Of a stretch of 64,000 bases of DNA, positions 17,924 to 27,323 are shown piece after piece. The notes under the pieces are model-generated. The model worked only from the letters and a program-made list of their open reading frames with translations, did not search any database and was not told where the DNA came from. This DNA is from Ruegeria arenilitoris. GTDB lineage: Bacteria > Pseudomonadota > Alphaproteobacteria > Rhodobacterales > Rhodobacteraceae. The stretch covers positions 1,110,828 to 1,174,827 of the forward strand of contig NZ_WPYP01000001.1 in the NCBI RefSeq assembly GCF_013030985.1. The letters are read 5' to 3'. The position numbers and the translations under genes are program-made. Numbering within the stretch: position 1 is the first letter of the stretch; every line of letters starts with the position of its first letter.

Positions 17924-19788
17924 CCCAGGATTTGCACATAATGCCCCCCGAGGCACCCCTGGCCATGCCCGCGCAGAATTTCAGCACGGACTTCCGGGAT
18001 GCGCAGGTGCCAGCGGGCCAGCGCCCCTCGGCCGGGTTCTGGCGCACGTTGGCATTTTCCCCGGCCATGGCGGCCACGCTGGGCCTGCTGTGGGTCATGA
18101 GCGATTGGTTCGGGGCCGAAGGGATCAACCTGATCGAGGGCATCCTGCTGGCACTGATCTCGTTCAACTTCTTCTGGATTTCCTTCACGGTCTGCACTGT
18201 GTTGCTGGGCATGGTGTCTCTGTCGCGACAGGAACAGCCGAAACGCGAAACCCGCCCGCAGCCACTGCGCGTGGCACTGCTTACACCGGTCTACAACGAG
18301 GTGCCGTGGAACGTGCTGGGCAACGCCCGCACGATGCTCGAGGATCTGCGCGCGCGGGGTGGTCAGCACCACTATGCCATGTTTATCCTCTCCGACACCC
18401 GCGACCCCGAGATCGCGGCGCAGGAACAGGCCAGTGTCGAGGCTTTGCGCACCACCCTCGCCCCCGGTCTTGAGCTGTATTACCGTCGGCGTGAAGATAA
18501 CACCGACCGCAAAGTTGGTAACATCGCCGATTGGGTCAGCCGTTGGGGGGCCGATTGGGATGCGATGCTGGTACTGGATGCCGACAGCCTGATGACAGGC
18601 CGCGCCATCCTGCGTCTGACGGACTCGCTGGCGCGCGATCCCGGTGCGGGTCTGATCCAGAGCTATCCGCAACTGATCGGCGCACAGTCGGTCTTTGCCC
18701 GGATGCAGCAGTTCGCCAACGGCGTCTACGGCATCGCCTTTGCCGAAGGTCTGGCGCGCTGGTGCGGGCAGGAAGGCAACTACTGGGGCCATAACGCCAT
18801 CATCCGCACACGGGCCTTTGCCACAAGTGCGGGCCTGCCAAAACTGCGGGCCTACAACGGTCAGGAAAAGCTGATCATGAGCCACGATTTTGTCGAGGCC
18901 GGTCTGTTGCGCCGCGCCGGTTGGGGCGTGCGCTTCCTGCCGCGTATTCGGGGCTCGTACGAAGAAACTCCGCCCACGCTGATCGATCATGCCCTGCGGG
19001 ATCGTCGCTGGTGCCAGGGCAACCTGCAGCACCTGAAATTGCTGGGCTCGACAGGTTTCCGTGCCGTGTCGCGCTTTCACATGTTCCACGGTGCGGTCGG
19101 TTACCTGATGTCGCCGCTGTGGTTCGCGCTGCTGGTGATGTGGGCGCTGATTGGTCAGGGCGAGGATGCCTCGGTCCTGCATTATTTCAGCCCTGACAAC
19201 CCGATGTTCCCACAGTGGCCCGAGATGTCGGAAACCCGTCACGTGCTGATCATTCTGGTGATGTACGCGATGCTGCTGGCCCCCAAGGTGCTGGGCGTTC
19301 TGGCCCTGCCCCTGAGCGGGGTGCGCTATGCCGAGTTCGGCGGCGGGTCCAAGTTCGTGACGTCCTTCCTGGCCGAGGTGATCCTGTCGATCCTCTATGC
19401 ACCGATCCTGATGGTGCAGCAGATGATTGCGGTGTTCCGCACGGCGCTTGGCATTCAAAAGGGCTGGTCCCCGCAGGCGCGCGACGGCGGCACCTATACC
19501 CTGCGCACCCTGATCCTGTGCCACACATTGGAAACCATTAGCGGCGTCGCGCTGAGCGTTGGTATCCTGTCCGGCCTCGTCTCGGTCTGGCTGGCGCCGA
19601 TCGCGATCAGCCTTGCGCTGGCCATCCCTCTGTCCGCGCTCAGCGGTGTTTCGGCTGGCGCGGCGCGGCGCATGGTCGGCATGAGAGAGGACTTCCGCGA
19701 GCCCGCGATCACCCGCTCGGCCCGGCGTCACCGGGACGAACTGAAGCGTCTGATCGAGGGCAAAGGTGTGATGACCCCGGCAGAGTAA
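17920..19788 (+). CDS. opgH: Glucan glucosyltransferase OpgH (MdoH)
   Basis: OpgH is the membrane glucosyltransferase that polymerises UDP-glucose into the periplasmic glucan backbone. The 622-residue protein has two N-terminal membrane segments and a cytosolic GT2-type domain. The GT2 domain shows LLTPVYNE, FILSDTRD, VLDADSLMTG (the DxD-type metal site) and RDRRWCQGNLQHLKLL (the Q/RxxRW site). Several membrane helices follow at the C-terminus. It overlaps opgG by four bases and is the last gene of the cluster. Length and motifs fit alphaproteobacterial OpgH. Confidence 0.95.
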   Translation: MTQDLHIMPPEAPLAMPAQNFSTDFRDAQVPAGQRPSAGFWRTLAFSPAMAATLGLLWVMSDWFGAEGINLIEGILLALISFNFFWISFTVCTVLLGMVSLSRQEQPKRETRPQPLRVALLTPVYNEVPWNVLGNARTMLEDLRARGGQHHYAMFILSDTRDPEIAAQEQASVEALRTTLAPGLELYYRRREDNTDRKVGNIADWVSRWGADWDAMLVLDADSLMTGRAILRLTDSLARDPGAGLIQSYPQLIGAQSVFARMQQFANGVYGIAFAEGLARWCGQEGNYWGHNAIIRTRAFATSAGLPKLRAYNGQEKLIMSHDFVEAGLLRRAGWGVRFLPRIRGSYEETPPTLIDHALRDRRWCQGNLQHLKLLGSTGFRAVSRFHMFHGAVGYLMSPLWFALLVMWALIGQGEDASVLHYFSPDNPMFPQWPEMSETRHVLIILVMYAMLLAPKVLGVLALPLSGVRYAEFGGGSKFVTSFLAEVILSILYAPILMVQQMIAVFRTALGIQKGWSPQARDGGTYTLRTLILCHTLETISGVALSVGILSGLVSVWLAPIAISLALAIPLSALSGVSAGAARRMVGMREDFREPAITRSARRHRDELKRLIEGKGVMTPAE

Positions 19789-19883
19789 AGCGCTTTGCGT
19801 TTCATTCGAGTTTCGTATCGAAATGCGCGTTCGACCGAAGGGAGAGGCAGCGTATTTCGATGCAAGTCATACGCAAAGCGCTT
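19788..19883. repeat. Nested inverted repeat between opgH and the convergent esterase gene
   Basis: A perfect 13-base inverted repeat, AAGCGCTTTGCGT at 19788-19800 and ACGCAAAGCGCTT at 19871-19883, encloses a second one (ATCGAAATGCG about 19817-19827 with CGTATTTCGAT at 19850-19860, one G:T pair). Each outer arm contains the self-complementary AAGCGCTT, which resembles the centre of LacI-family operators. It fills the space between two convergent genes. It could be a long hairpin that ends transcription, or a pair of operator-like sites. No T run follows. Confidence 0.6.
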
Positions 19884-19886
19884 GGA

Positions 19887-20702
19887 TCAACCGCCGGGCA
19901 GACCTTCATACCAGTCGACCATCATGTCCGCCCAACCCTTGGGCACACCATGACCGCCGGGGAACAGCGCGAATTCCAGCGCGCTACCCTCGGCGCATCC
20001 GGTCCAATAACGTCGCATGAATTGGCCGGTGGTGGAAAACCCGCTGGGTTTGGTGTCGACGCATTCGTTGGCAACGCGCCAAATCTCAAGACCGGCGAAG
20101 ATGTCCCCTTGATGGAACCGACCGCCGCCCAACAGCCGCCCCTCCAACGGCACCACATTGTCGGTCCAGCCATGGGTGTGGAACATCCGTATCGGGCCTT
20201 CACAGGCTTCGGGATGCGGACGCCAGAAGCCGCCCGACACCGGAACATAGGCCGAAAACGTGTCCGGCGCGGCGCAGGCGAGGTAATAGACCATGAATGC
20301 ACCAGCAGAAAACCCGCCCAGTACCACCCGGTCGGCATCCACCCCGAACCGGTCCGAGGCGTCCTGAACCACTTCGACCAAAAACGTCGTTTCATCGCGC
20401 CCTTCCCATCCGGGAAAGAAGTTCCAGCTTTGGCGACCATTGCGCTCGGACCCTTCCGGCGCCATCACAGCGTACCCCCGCGCCAGCAATGGTTCGACCA
20501 TATTGCGGTTTTTCAGGGTACCGGCGGCCGTGCCGCCATAGCCGTGCAGGAATACCACCAACGGCGGGTTTTCCGCCTCGGGCAGTTCGATGTGATAACC
20601 GCCCGAGGCGGTTTTGCACATGCCCTCCTGGTCGGCACACGCGGCAAGGCCAGCCTGCGCCGCCAGCACCAGCCCGGTTGCCAGCGTCAATTCCCGGATC
20701 AT
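19887..20702 (-). CDS. Secreted polyhydroxybutyrate depolymerase/LpqC-type esterase
   Basis: The 271-residue alpha/beta hydrolase has an N-terminal signal (MIRELTLATGLVLAAQAGLA). The oxyanion segment is VVFLHGYGGTAAGTL, the nucleophile elbow is LGGFSAGAFM (Ser in GxSxG), and HTHGWTDNVVPLEGR and FPGGHGVPKGW supply the Asp and His regions. These match the LpqC/PHB depolymerase-like esterases, whose substrates range from short polyesters to feruloyl esters, so the substrate is not fixed. AGGAGA lies six bases before the chosen ATG; a longer start inside the upstream gene is rejected. It overlaps the rhodanese gene by four bases. Confidence 0.82.
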   Translation of the reverse strand: MIRELTLATGLVLAAQAGLAACADQEGMCKTASGGYHIELPEAENPPLVVFLHGYGGTAAGTLKNRNMVEPLLARGYAVMAPEGSERNGRQSWNFFPGWEGRDETTFLVEVVQDASDRFGVDADRVVLGGFSAGAFMVYYLACAAPDTFSAYVPVSGGFWRPHPEACEGPIRMFHTHGWTDNVVPLEGRLLGGGRFHQGDIFAGLEIWRVANECVDTKPSGFSTTGQFMRRYWTGCAEGSALEFALFPGGHGVPKGWADMMVDWYEGLPGG

Positions 20703-21172
20703 CCAGTCTCTCCTGTATTGTGCTGAACCGGCAACCCGGCGCGCACCCATCCCGGCCCTGCGGCCGACCCCAGCATCCCCTCAGGCACATCTATGATATT
20801 GGTGAATCCGGCCTCGGTCAGCCGATTGCTCAGACGGGCCGAACGCACCCCACGAGCGCAGATCAGCGCAACCGGAATAGTGCGGTCCCCGCCGGTCAGT
20901 TGCGCCAGCACCTGCTCGAAATCATCGCGACGCATATCCAGCGGGTACGCGCCCTGGCCAACACCCGTGGCCTTCCACTCGCGCGGGGTTCGGATATCCA
21001 CCAACAGGACATCGCCCGACAGCGCCTGCTGATGGGCATCCTCGACGCTCAACTGGCCGCCTGTGTAATCCGGAGGGATCAGGCGATACTGCCGGATGGC
21101 AAAACCGGTGACGACGACAGCGCCACCTCCCAACAAAACCCACCTTCGGGCTCGGTTCACTGTTTCTGCCAT
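20699..21172 (-). CDS. Membrane-anchored rhodanese-domain protein
   Basis: The 157-residue protein has one N-terminal membrane segment (RRWVLLGGGAVVVTGFAI) and then a rhodanese domain with LLVDIRTPREWKATGV and the active-site loop LICARGVRSARL. The cysteine of CARGVRS would carry the persulfide. The domain therefore faces the periplasm or sits at the membrane. It overlaps the secreted esterase by four bases, so the two are co-translated, but no functional link between them is evident. The actual sulfur substrate is unknown. Confidence 0.82.
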   Translation of the reverse strand: MAETVNRARRWVLLGGGAVVVTGFAIRQYRLIPPDYTGGQLSVEDAHQQALSGDVLLVDIRTPREWKATGVGQGAYPLDMRRDDFEQVLAQLTGGDRTIPVALICARGVRSARLSNRLTEAGFTNIIDVPEGMLGSAAGPGWVRAGLPVQHNTGETG

Positions 21173-21369
21173 ACAGCACCCTCCTGCGCAGACAGGCTGG
21201 TTCTATCACAATCGCCGGTCTGGCGCTGTGCTGAAATCCACCCCGAAGATCAAGTTCGCGTCATTATTTCGCACCTGAAACGCCACCTGTTCCATAGCCC
21301 TAGAGCGCAGTGAAATTCTTGCAATAGCTGGACAGTCGGAAAATTATCTTTACAAAATCAGGACTACTA

Positions 21370-24267
21370 TTGACCGCTCAGACCGGAGTATCGCACTTGT
21401 CCCTATTCCTCATCGCGGCCCTTCCCTTCCTCGGAGCTGTATTCCCAGCCCTCCTGATCCGGGCAGGACGAAACGCAGCCGCCTCGGCGGCGGGCTTGAC
21501 TACATTCCTGGCGCTCATGGGACTGTTGATCCACATCCCCTCGGTCATGCGCGGAGAGGTCGTGACCGCCCGGTTCGAGTGGATACCCGCGCTGGGTCTG
21601 AATGCGAATTTCATGCTGGACGGACTGGGATTTCTGTTTGCCCTGCTGATCCTCGGCATCGGACTGCTGATTATCCTTTACGCACGGTTCTACCTGTCGC
21701 GCGAGGACCCGATGGGGCAGTTCTACACCTATCTGCTGCTGTTTCAGGGCGCGATGGTTGGGATTGTTCTGTCTGACAATATCCTTCTTTTGCTTATTTT
21801 CTGGGAGCTTACGTCGCTTAGCTCATTCCTTCTGATCGGCTATTGGAAGCACCTGCCCGCAGGTCGTCAGGGCGCGCGGATGGCGCTGGCCGTTACCGGT
21901 TCCGGCGGGCTGGCGATGATTGCCGGGATGCTGATCCTTGGCAATATCGTGGGGTCTTATGACCTGAGCGTGATCCTGCAGAACAAGGAACTGATCCAGG
22001 CGTCGCCCTATTACATGCCGGCGCTGATCCTGATCCTGCTGGGCTGTTTCACCAAATCGGCGCAGTTCCCGTTCCACTTCTGGCTGCCGCACGCGATGGC
22101 CGCACCGACGCCGGTTTCGGCCTATCTGCACTCGGCCACGATGGTGAAGGCCGGGCTGTTCCTGATGGCGCGGATGTGGCCGGTTCTGGCGGGGACCGAT
22201 GCGTGGTTCTATATCGTTGCGACCACGGGTCTGGTGACCATGCTGATCGGCGCCTGCATCGCGCTGTTCAAGGACGACCTCAAGGCGCTGTTGGCGTTTT
22301 CGACCGTGTCGCATCTGGGTCTGGTGACGATGCTGCTGGGGTTCGGCACCAAGATTGCCGTCGTGGCCGCTATCTTCCACATCATCAATCACGCGACTTT
22401 CAAATGTGCGCTGTTCATGGCCGCCGGGATTGTGGATCACGAAACCGGAACGCGGGATATCAAGCGATTGGGCGGGCTGCGGCAACTAATGCCGATCACC
22501 TTTACCATCGGCACGATTGCCGCCCTGTCGATGGCGGGCCTGCCGCCGCTGAACGGCTTCCTGTCCAAGGAAATGATGCTGGAAGAGACGGTTCACACCA
22601 CGTGGCTGCACTCGCACTATCTGGTGCCGGGGCTGGCACTGCTGGCGGCGCTGTTCTCGGCGGCCTATTCCTTCCGCTTTGTCAGCCATGTCTTCCTTGG
22701 CCCGCAACGCACCGATTACCCGCACCACCCGCATGACCCACCTGTCGGGCTGTGGCTGGCCCCGGCTTTCCTTGTGGTGCTGGTGGTTCTGATCGGGCTG
22801 TATTCGGCGGCTATTGTCGGGCCCTTGGTTGCGGTTGTGTCCAGCGCTGTGATCGGTGGTGAGAAACTGCCCTACTACTCGCTGAAACTGTGGCATGGAT
22901 TCACGCCTGCGCTTTACATGTCGGCCGTGGCCACACTGGGCGGCCTGTTCCTGCTTGCGCTGCACCGCCGGGGAGAGGCGCTTTGGAATGCCCTGCCCCG
23001 TCCCGAGGCCAAGACGATCTTTGACGCCGTGATCGGCGCCTTGACCACGCTCAGCCGCTGGCTCACCGACACGTTGCACAATGGTGTGATCAGCCGCTAT
23101 GCGATCATCCTGATCGCCTTCACCGTCGGACTTGGCTACTACGCCTATACAACCGGAACGATTGGTCCGGAAACGCGCGAGCCCTTGCCGATTCAGATCA
23201 TCCCGTTCATCGGCTGGATCTGTCTGGTTGCCGCAACGCTGGCGATCATGTGGTTCCACCGCAACCGCCTGTTGTCACTGGTGCTGATCGGTGTGGTCGG
23301 CCTGATCGTCTCAATGGCGTTCAACTATCTGTCGGCTCCGGACCTGGCGTTGACGCAGATCTCGGTCGAGGTGGTGACGATGATCCTGTTGCTGCTGTCG
23401 CTGAACTTCCTGCCCACCGAAACGCCGTGGGACAGCAGCGCCGCACGACGCTGGCGCGATGCGGCGATCTCGGTCGTGGCGGGTCTTGGCACCGGCGGGC
23501 TGATCTATGCGCTGATGCTGCGGGATTTTGCCTTCCCGACGATTTCGGACTTCCATCTGGCGAACTCGTATAAAGGCGGTGGCGGCACCAACGTGGTCAA
23601 CGTGATCCTGGTCGACTTCCGGGGCTTTGATACCTTTGGTGAGATCATCGTTCTGGGCATCGCCGCCCTGATCATCTTTGCATTGACCGAGGCTGTTCTG
23701 GGCTCGAACGTCCGTGCCTATCTGCTGAACCGCAAGCCGCATTGGCCGCAATCGGGGGACTCGCACCCGCTGATGATGGTGGTGGCGACCCGCGTGATGA
23801 TGCCCATTGCCCTGATGGTTGGTGCCTACATCTTTTTCCGCGGACACAACCAGCCGGGTGGCGGGTTCATCGCCGGGCTGATCGTCGCCATTGCGTACCT
23901 GATGCAATACATGGCCAGCGGCTACACCTGGGCCATCGAACGGCAGCGCTTCTATTACCACGGAACAATCGGCTGGGGTGTTCTGATCGCCGCCGCAACC
24001 GGTCTGGGCGCGTGGTTCAACGACCGTCCCTTCCTGACCAGCGACTTCGGCTATATCCACTGGCCACCGTTGGAAGAGTTCGAATGGGCGACCGCTATCC
24101 TGTTTGACACCGGCGTGTTCCTTGCGGTTCTGGGCGCGGTGATGCTGGCGCTGGACAGCCTTTCGCGCTTTGCATGGCAGCCGGGCATGGCACAGGAATT
24201 CCCGATGGATATCAACCCGCTGCGGGATAACCCTCGGGACGAAGAACAAGAGAAGGAGCAGGCCTGA
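21370..24267 (+). CDS. mrpA: Mrp Na+/H+ antiporter subunit A fused to subunit B (MrpA/MnhA-MrpB)
   Basis: Mrp complexes exchange cytoplasmic Na+ (or K+) for external H+ and are related to complex I. The 965-residue membrane protein carries the NuoL-like core (FWELTSLSSFLLIGYW, LPHAMAAPTPVSAYLHSATMVKAG), extra helices, and a C-terminal MnhB-like part (VVATRVMMPIALMVGAYIFFRGHNQPGGG). This is the A/B fusion seen in alphaproteobacterial Pha/Mrp systems. The start is TTG with AGGA six bases upstream. A second TTG 27 bases later, with GGAG, is equally possible and would put the first hydrophobic helix right at the N-terminus. Six further subunits follow in operon. Confidence 0.92.
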   Translation: MTAQTGVSHLSLFLIAALPFLGAVFPALLIRAGRNAAASAAGLTTFLALMGLLIHIPSVMRGEVVTARFEWIPALGLNANFMLDGLGFLFALLILGIGLLIILYARFYLSREDPMGQFYTYLLLFQGAMVGIVLSDNILLLLIFWELTSLSSFLLIGYWKHLPAGRQGARMALAVTGSGGLAMIAGMLILGNIVGSYDLSVILQNKELIQASPYYMPALILILLGCFTKSAQFPFHFWLPHAMAAPTPVSAYLHSATMVKAGLFLMARMWPVLAGTDAWFYIVATTGLVTMLIGACIALFKDDLKALLAFSTVSHLGLVTMLLGFGTKIAVVAAIFHIINHATFKCALFMAAGIVDHETGTRDIKRLGGLRQLMPITFTIGTIAALSMAGLPPLNGFLSKEMMLEETVHTTWLHSHYLVPGLALLAALFSAAYSFRFVSHVFLGPQRTDYPHHPHDPPVGLWLAPAFLVVLVVLIGLYSAAIVGPLVAVVSSAVIGGEKLPYYSLKLWHGFTPALYMSAVATLGGLFLLALHRRGEALWNALPRPEAKTIFDAVIGALTTLSRWLTDTLHNGVISRYAIILIAFTVGLGYYAYTTGTIGPETREPLPIQIIPFIGWICLVAATLAIMWFHRNRLLSLVLIGVVGLIVSMAFNYLSAPDLALTQISVEVVTMILLLLSLNFLPTETPWDSSAARRWRDAAISVVAGLGTGGLIYALMLRDFAFPTISDFHLANSYKGGGGTNVVNVILVDFRGFDTFGEIIVLGIAALIIFALTEAVLGSNVRAYLLNRKPHWPQSGDSHPLMMVVATRVMMPIALMVGAYIFFRGHNQPGGGFIAGLIVAIAYLMQYMASGYTWAIERQRFYYHGTIGWGVLIAAATGLGAWFNDRPFLTSDFGYIHWPPLEEFEWATAILFDTGVFLAVLGAVMLALDSLSRFAWQPGMAQEFPMDINPLRDNPRDEEQEKEQA

Positions 24268-24626
24268 TGGAAGCGCTCGTAGCCTCAGCCGTAGGCATTC
24301 TGACCGCTGCCGGGATTTTCCTGATCCTGCGCCGCCGGACATTTCCCGTGATCCTGGGCCTGTCACTGATCACCTATGCGGTGAACGTGTTCCTGTTCGC
24401 CACCGGGCGGCTGGCGCTGGACGCGCCCGCCGTTCTGAACAAATACGAAGACGTCCCCTATACCGACCCGCTGCCACAGGCGCTGGTGCTGACGGCCATT
24501 GTGATCTCGTTCGGGATGACGGCGGTGATCGTGATGATCGCGCTTTCGGCCTACTTGTCCTCGAAGGATGACCATATCGACATGACCGCGCAGGACAGCG
24601 TGGACGCGCCGGGAGAAGACGCATGA
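24267..24626 (+). CDS. mrpC: Mrp antiporter subunit C
   Basis: This 119-residue membrane protein of three helices is NuoK-like and corresponds to MrpC/PhaC. The segments LVASAVGILTAAGIFLILRRR, VILGLSLITYAVNVFLF and LTAIVISFGMTAVIVMIAL are typical. It overlaps subunit A by one base and subunit D by four bases. It is required in known Mrp complexes for assembly and transport. Confidence 0.93.
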   Translation: MEALVASAVGILTAAGIFLILRRRTFPVILGLSLITYAVNVFLFATGRLALDAPAVLNKYEDVPYTDPLPQALVLTAIVISFGMTAVIVMIALSAYLSSKDDHIDMTAQDSVDAPGEDA

Positions 24627-26161
24627 ACCACTGGATCGTAGCGCCGATCGTCCTGCCCGCGATCCTGGCCCCGTTCATCATCATGGTCCTGCGATATCAC
24701 CTGGACCTGCAACGCATCTTCTCGGTTGCTGGTGTCATTGGCCTACTGGGGATCGCCCTGACCATCACCGCGCAGGCGTCTGGCGGCGATATTCAGGTCT
24801 ATGAACTGGGCAACTGGCCTGCACCGTTCGGCATCGTGATGGTGCTGGATCGGCTGTCGGCCATGATGGTCCTGCTGACCGCCCTGCTGGCCCTGCCCAT
24901 TGTGCTCTATGCCATTGCCTCGGGCTGGGACGAGAGGGGCAAGCACTTTCACGCGCTGTTCCATTTCCAGCTTATGGGTGTCTGCGGTGCGTTCCTGACC
25001 GGTGACGCATTCAACCTGTTCGTGTTCTTCGAAGTCCTGCTGATCGCATCTTACGGCCTGATGACACATGGCGGTGGTGCGGTGCGTCTGAAGGCGGGCG
25101 TTCAGTATGTTGCCTACAACCTGCTGGGCTCGACCCTGTTCCTGTTTGCGCTGGGAACGCTCTACGGTGTGACCGGGACGCTGAACATGGCCGATATGGC
25201 AATGCGTGTGGCCGAACTGCCCGCCGACGATACGGCGCTGCTGCGTGTGGGGGCCGTGCTGCTGCTGCTGGTGTTCTGCATCAAAGCCGCCGTTCTGCCG
25301 CTGCACTTCTGGCTGCCTGCCAGCTATGCCAACGCGCCCCTGCCGGTCGCCGCACTGTTTGCGATCATGACCAAGGTCGGCGCTTATTCGATCCTGCGGA
25401 TGTACACGCTGGGCTTCGGCCCCGAGGTCGAGGCGACGCAAGGGCTGATCGGTGCATGGCTGCAACCGGCTGCGCTGGTGACACTGGCCATTGGCACCAT
25501 CGGCATTCTCGGCACGCAGCACATCGCGCGGATGGTCGCCTTTTGCGCCATCGCGTCGATGGGGACACTGTTGATTGCCATTTCGCTGTTCACGGAAACC
25601 GCCACCGCTGCGGCGCTCTACTACATCTATCATTCAACCCTTGCGACGGCATTGCTGTTCCTTGTGGCTGACTTTGTGATGGAGCGTCAGGGCGGCTCCA
25701 TCGAACCCAAAACACCCATGCCGCAGAGCGGTCTGATCTCGGCCCTGTTCTTTGTCGGTGCCATCGCGCTGGCGGGGATGCCGCCGCTGTCGGGCTTCAT
25801 TGGCAAACTGCTGGTTCTGGACGCGTCCCGCGACGCGCCGGATGCAAACGCGATCTGGGCCGTGGTTCTGATAGGGTCGTTTGTCACCATCGTCGGGCTG
25901 GCACGCGCAGGTTCGCTGATTTTCTGGAAAAGCCACGACGCCCAACACAACCCAACGCCAGAAGCGGAAGAGAAGATCCTCGCCCAACCCGCGCCGGAGC
26001 CAAATGCAGGGCTGGCCTTTACGTCCGTCTTTGGGCTGGTGCTGGGCCTTGTCATGCTGACCCTGTTCGCGGGTCCAGCTCTGAATTATGCTGGCAAAAC
26101 CGCTGAGCAGCTGTTCACACCCGAACACTACATCTCGGCCGTTCTGGGAGGAGAAGAATGA
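24623..26161 (+). CDS. mrpD: Mrp antiporter subunit D
   Basis: MrpD is the second large proton/cation-translocating subunit, related to NuoM/NuoN. The 512-residue protein has about 14 membrane segments. It shows FVFFEVLLIASYGLMTHGGG with the buried glutamate of the antiporter fold, and VLPLHFWLPASYANAPLPVAALFAIMTKVG, the conserved lysine-bearing loop. GMPPLSGFIGKLLVLD is also typical. It overlaps subunits C and E by four bases. Confidence 0.94.
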   Translation: MNHWIVAPIVLPAILAPFIIMVLRYHLDLQRIFSVAGVIGLLGIALTITAQASGGDIQVYELGNWPAPFGIVMVLDRLSAMMVLLTALLALPIVLYAIASGWDERGKHFHALFHFQLMGVCGAFLTGDAFNLFVFFEVLLIASYGLMTHGGGAVRLKAGVQYVAYNLLGSTLFLFALGTLYGVTGTLNMADMAMRVAELPADDTALLRVGAVLLLLVFCIKAAVLPLHFWLPASYANAPLPVAALFAIMTKVGAYSILRMYTLGFGPEVEATQGLIGAWLQPAALVTLAIGTIGILGTQHIARMVAFCAIASMGTLLIAISLFTETATAAALYYIYHSTLATALLFLVADFVMERQGGSIEPKTPMPQSGLISALFFVGAIALAGMPPLSGFIGKLLVLDASRDAPDANAIWAVVLIGSFVTIVGLARAGSLIFWKSHDAQHNPTPEAEEKILAQPAPEPNAGLAFTSVFGLVLGLVMLTLFAGPALNYAGKTAEQLFTPEHYISAVLGGEE

Positions 26162-26658
26162 TGAGACTTCTGCACCGGATTTTCCCGCACCCTCATCTGA
26201 CCATCCTGCTGACAATTGTGTGGGTTCTGCTTGCCAATGAACCCTCGCTGAACTCGCTCGTCTTCGGCCTGATCCTTGGGATTATCATCCCGTTCGTCAC
26301 ACAGCCCTACTGGCCCGACCGCCCCAAGCTGCGCAACTGGCCGATGGTGGTGGAATATATGCTGGTGGTGCTGTGGGATATCGTGATTGCCAATATCACG
26401 GTGGCAAAGATCATCCTGTTCAAACGCGATGCCGACCGGCAACCCAACTGGATTTGCGTCCCGCTGGAACTGCGCACGCCCGAGGCGATCACGGTTCTGG
26501 CCGGAACCATCACCATGACCCCGGGCACGGTCAGTTCGGACCTTTCGGCACAAGGGCATAACCTGCTGGTTCACTGCCTGGATGCGCCCGACCCGGATGC
26601 TGTGCGGGATCAGATCAAACAGCGCTATGAACGTCGCCTGAAGGAGATTTTCGAATGA
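26158..26658 (+). CDS. mrpE: Mrp antiporter subunit E
   Basis: The 166-residue protein has two N-terminal membrane helices and a soluble C-terminal domain with the MrpE signature ITVLAGTITMTPGTVSSDLS followed by LLVHCLD. It starts with two consecutive ATG codons; GGAGGAGAA lies immediately upstream, and the spacing slightly favours the second. It overlaps the stop of subunit D and the start of subunit F by four bases. In known systems this subunit is needed for complex stability. Confidence 0.92.
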   Translation: MMRLLHRIFPHPHLTILLTIVWVLLANEPSLNSLVFGLILGIIIPFVTQPYWPDRPKLRNWPMVVEYMLVVLWDIVIANITVAKIILFKRDADRQPNWICVPLELRTPEAITVLAGTITMTPGTVSSDLSAQGHNLLVHCLDAPDPDAVRDQIKQRYERRLKEIFE

Positions 26659-26924
26659 TCGAGGTTGCGATCTGGTTTGCCTTCGCCTGTTTTGGTACGG
26701 CCATCATGCTGTGCCTGTATCGGATCATTTCGGCCGAAGGTGTCGGCACCCGCGTTCTTGCGCTGGATACGATGGTGATCAATACCATCGCCCTGATGAT
26801 CCTGTACGGGCTGCATCTGGGAACCGAGATTTTCTTCGAGGCCGCCATGATCATCGCCATGCTCGGCTTTGTTTCAACCGTGGCTTATGCGCGCTTCATG
26901 CTGCGCGGCAATATCATCGAGTGA
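26655..26924 (+). CDS. mrpF: Mrp antiporter subunit F
   Basis: This 89-residue protein has three membrane helices (EVAIWFAFACFGTAIMLCL, ALDTMVINTIALMILYGL, EAAMIIAMLGFVSTVAYA). The TMVINTIAL stretch and the LGFVSTVAYARF end are diagnostic of MrpF/PhaF. It overlaps subunit E by four bases and is seven bases from subunit G. Confidence 0.92.
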   Translation: MIEVAIWFAFACFGTAIMLCLYRIISAEGVGTRVLALDTMVINTIALMILYGLHLGTEIFFEAAMIIAMLGFVSTVAYARFMLRGNIIE

Positions 26925-26931
26925 GGGCGGT

Positions 26932-27318
26932 ATGGAGTTCCTTTTTGAAATTCTGATCGCCTTCTTCCTGATCATCTCGGGCATCTTCGGCTTTGTCGGG
27001 TCGTTTGGGATGATCAAGCTGAAAGACCCGATGTCCCGCTTGCACGCCCCCACCAAGGCGACCACGCTGGGCGTCGGCGGCGTGTTGCTGGCCTCGATCT
27101 GCCACTCGATCCTGATCGAGCAGCACCTGTCGATGCACGAACTGCTGATCACCCTGTTTTTGTTCCTGACCGCGCCGATCACGGCCCTGTTCATTGCCAA
27201 ATGGCACATTCACCGCCATGAAAAGCCCAGCGATCTGCCGGACGCGGGCGAGGATGAGCTATGGGCCACCCACGCGGTCGAACAGGTCGAAGACGTCCCT
27301 GAACACACAGCGAACTGA
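26932..27318 (+). CDS. mrpG: Mrp antiporter subunit G
   Basis: The 128-residue protein has three membrane helices and the MrpG signature GSFGMIKLKDPMSRLHAPTKATTLGVGGVL. An acidic, hydrophilic tail follows the last helix. The ATG comes after GAGGGCGG; an earlier in-frame start inside subunit F is rejected. The selD fusion gene begins five bases after the stop, so both may be on the same message. Confidence 0.92.
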   Translation: MEFLFEILIAFFLIISGIFGFVGSFGMIKLKDPMSRLHAPTKATTLGVGGVLLASICHSILIEQHLSMHELLITLFLFLTAPITALFIAKWHIHRHEKPSDLPDAGEDELWATHAVEQVEDVPEHTAN

Positions 27319-27323
27319 CACAC

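Noticed and set aside
17905..19731. Antisense open frame of about 600 codons over opgH
   Set aside because: It is the shadow of a clear OpgH. High third-position GC removes stop codons on the opposite strand.
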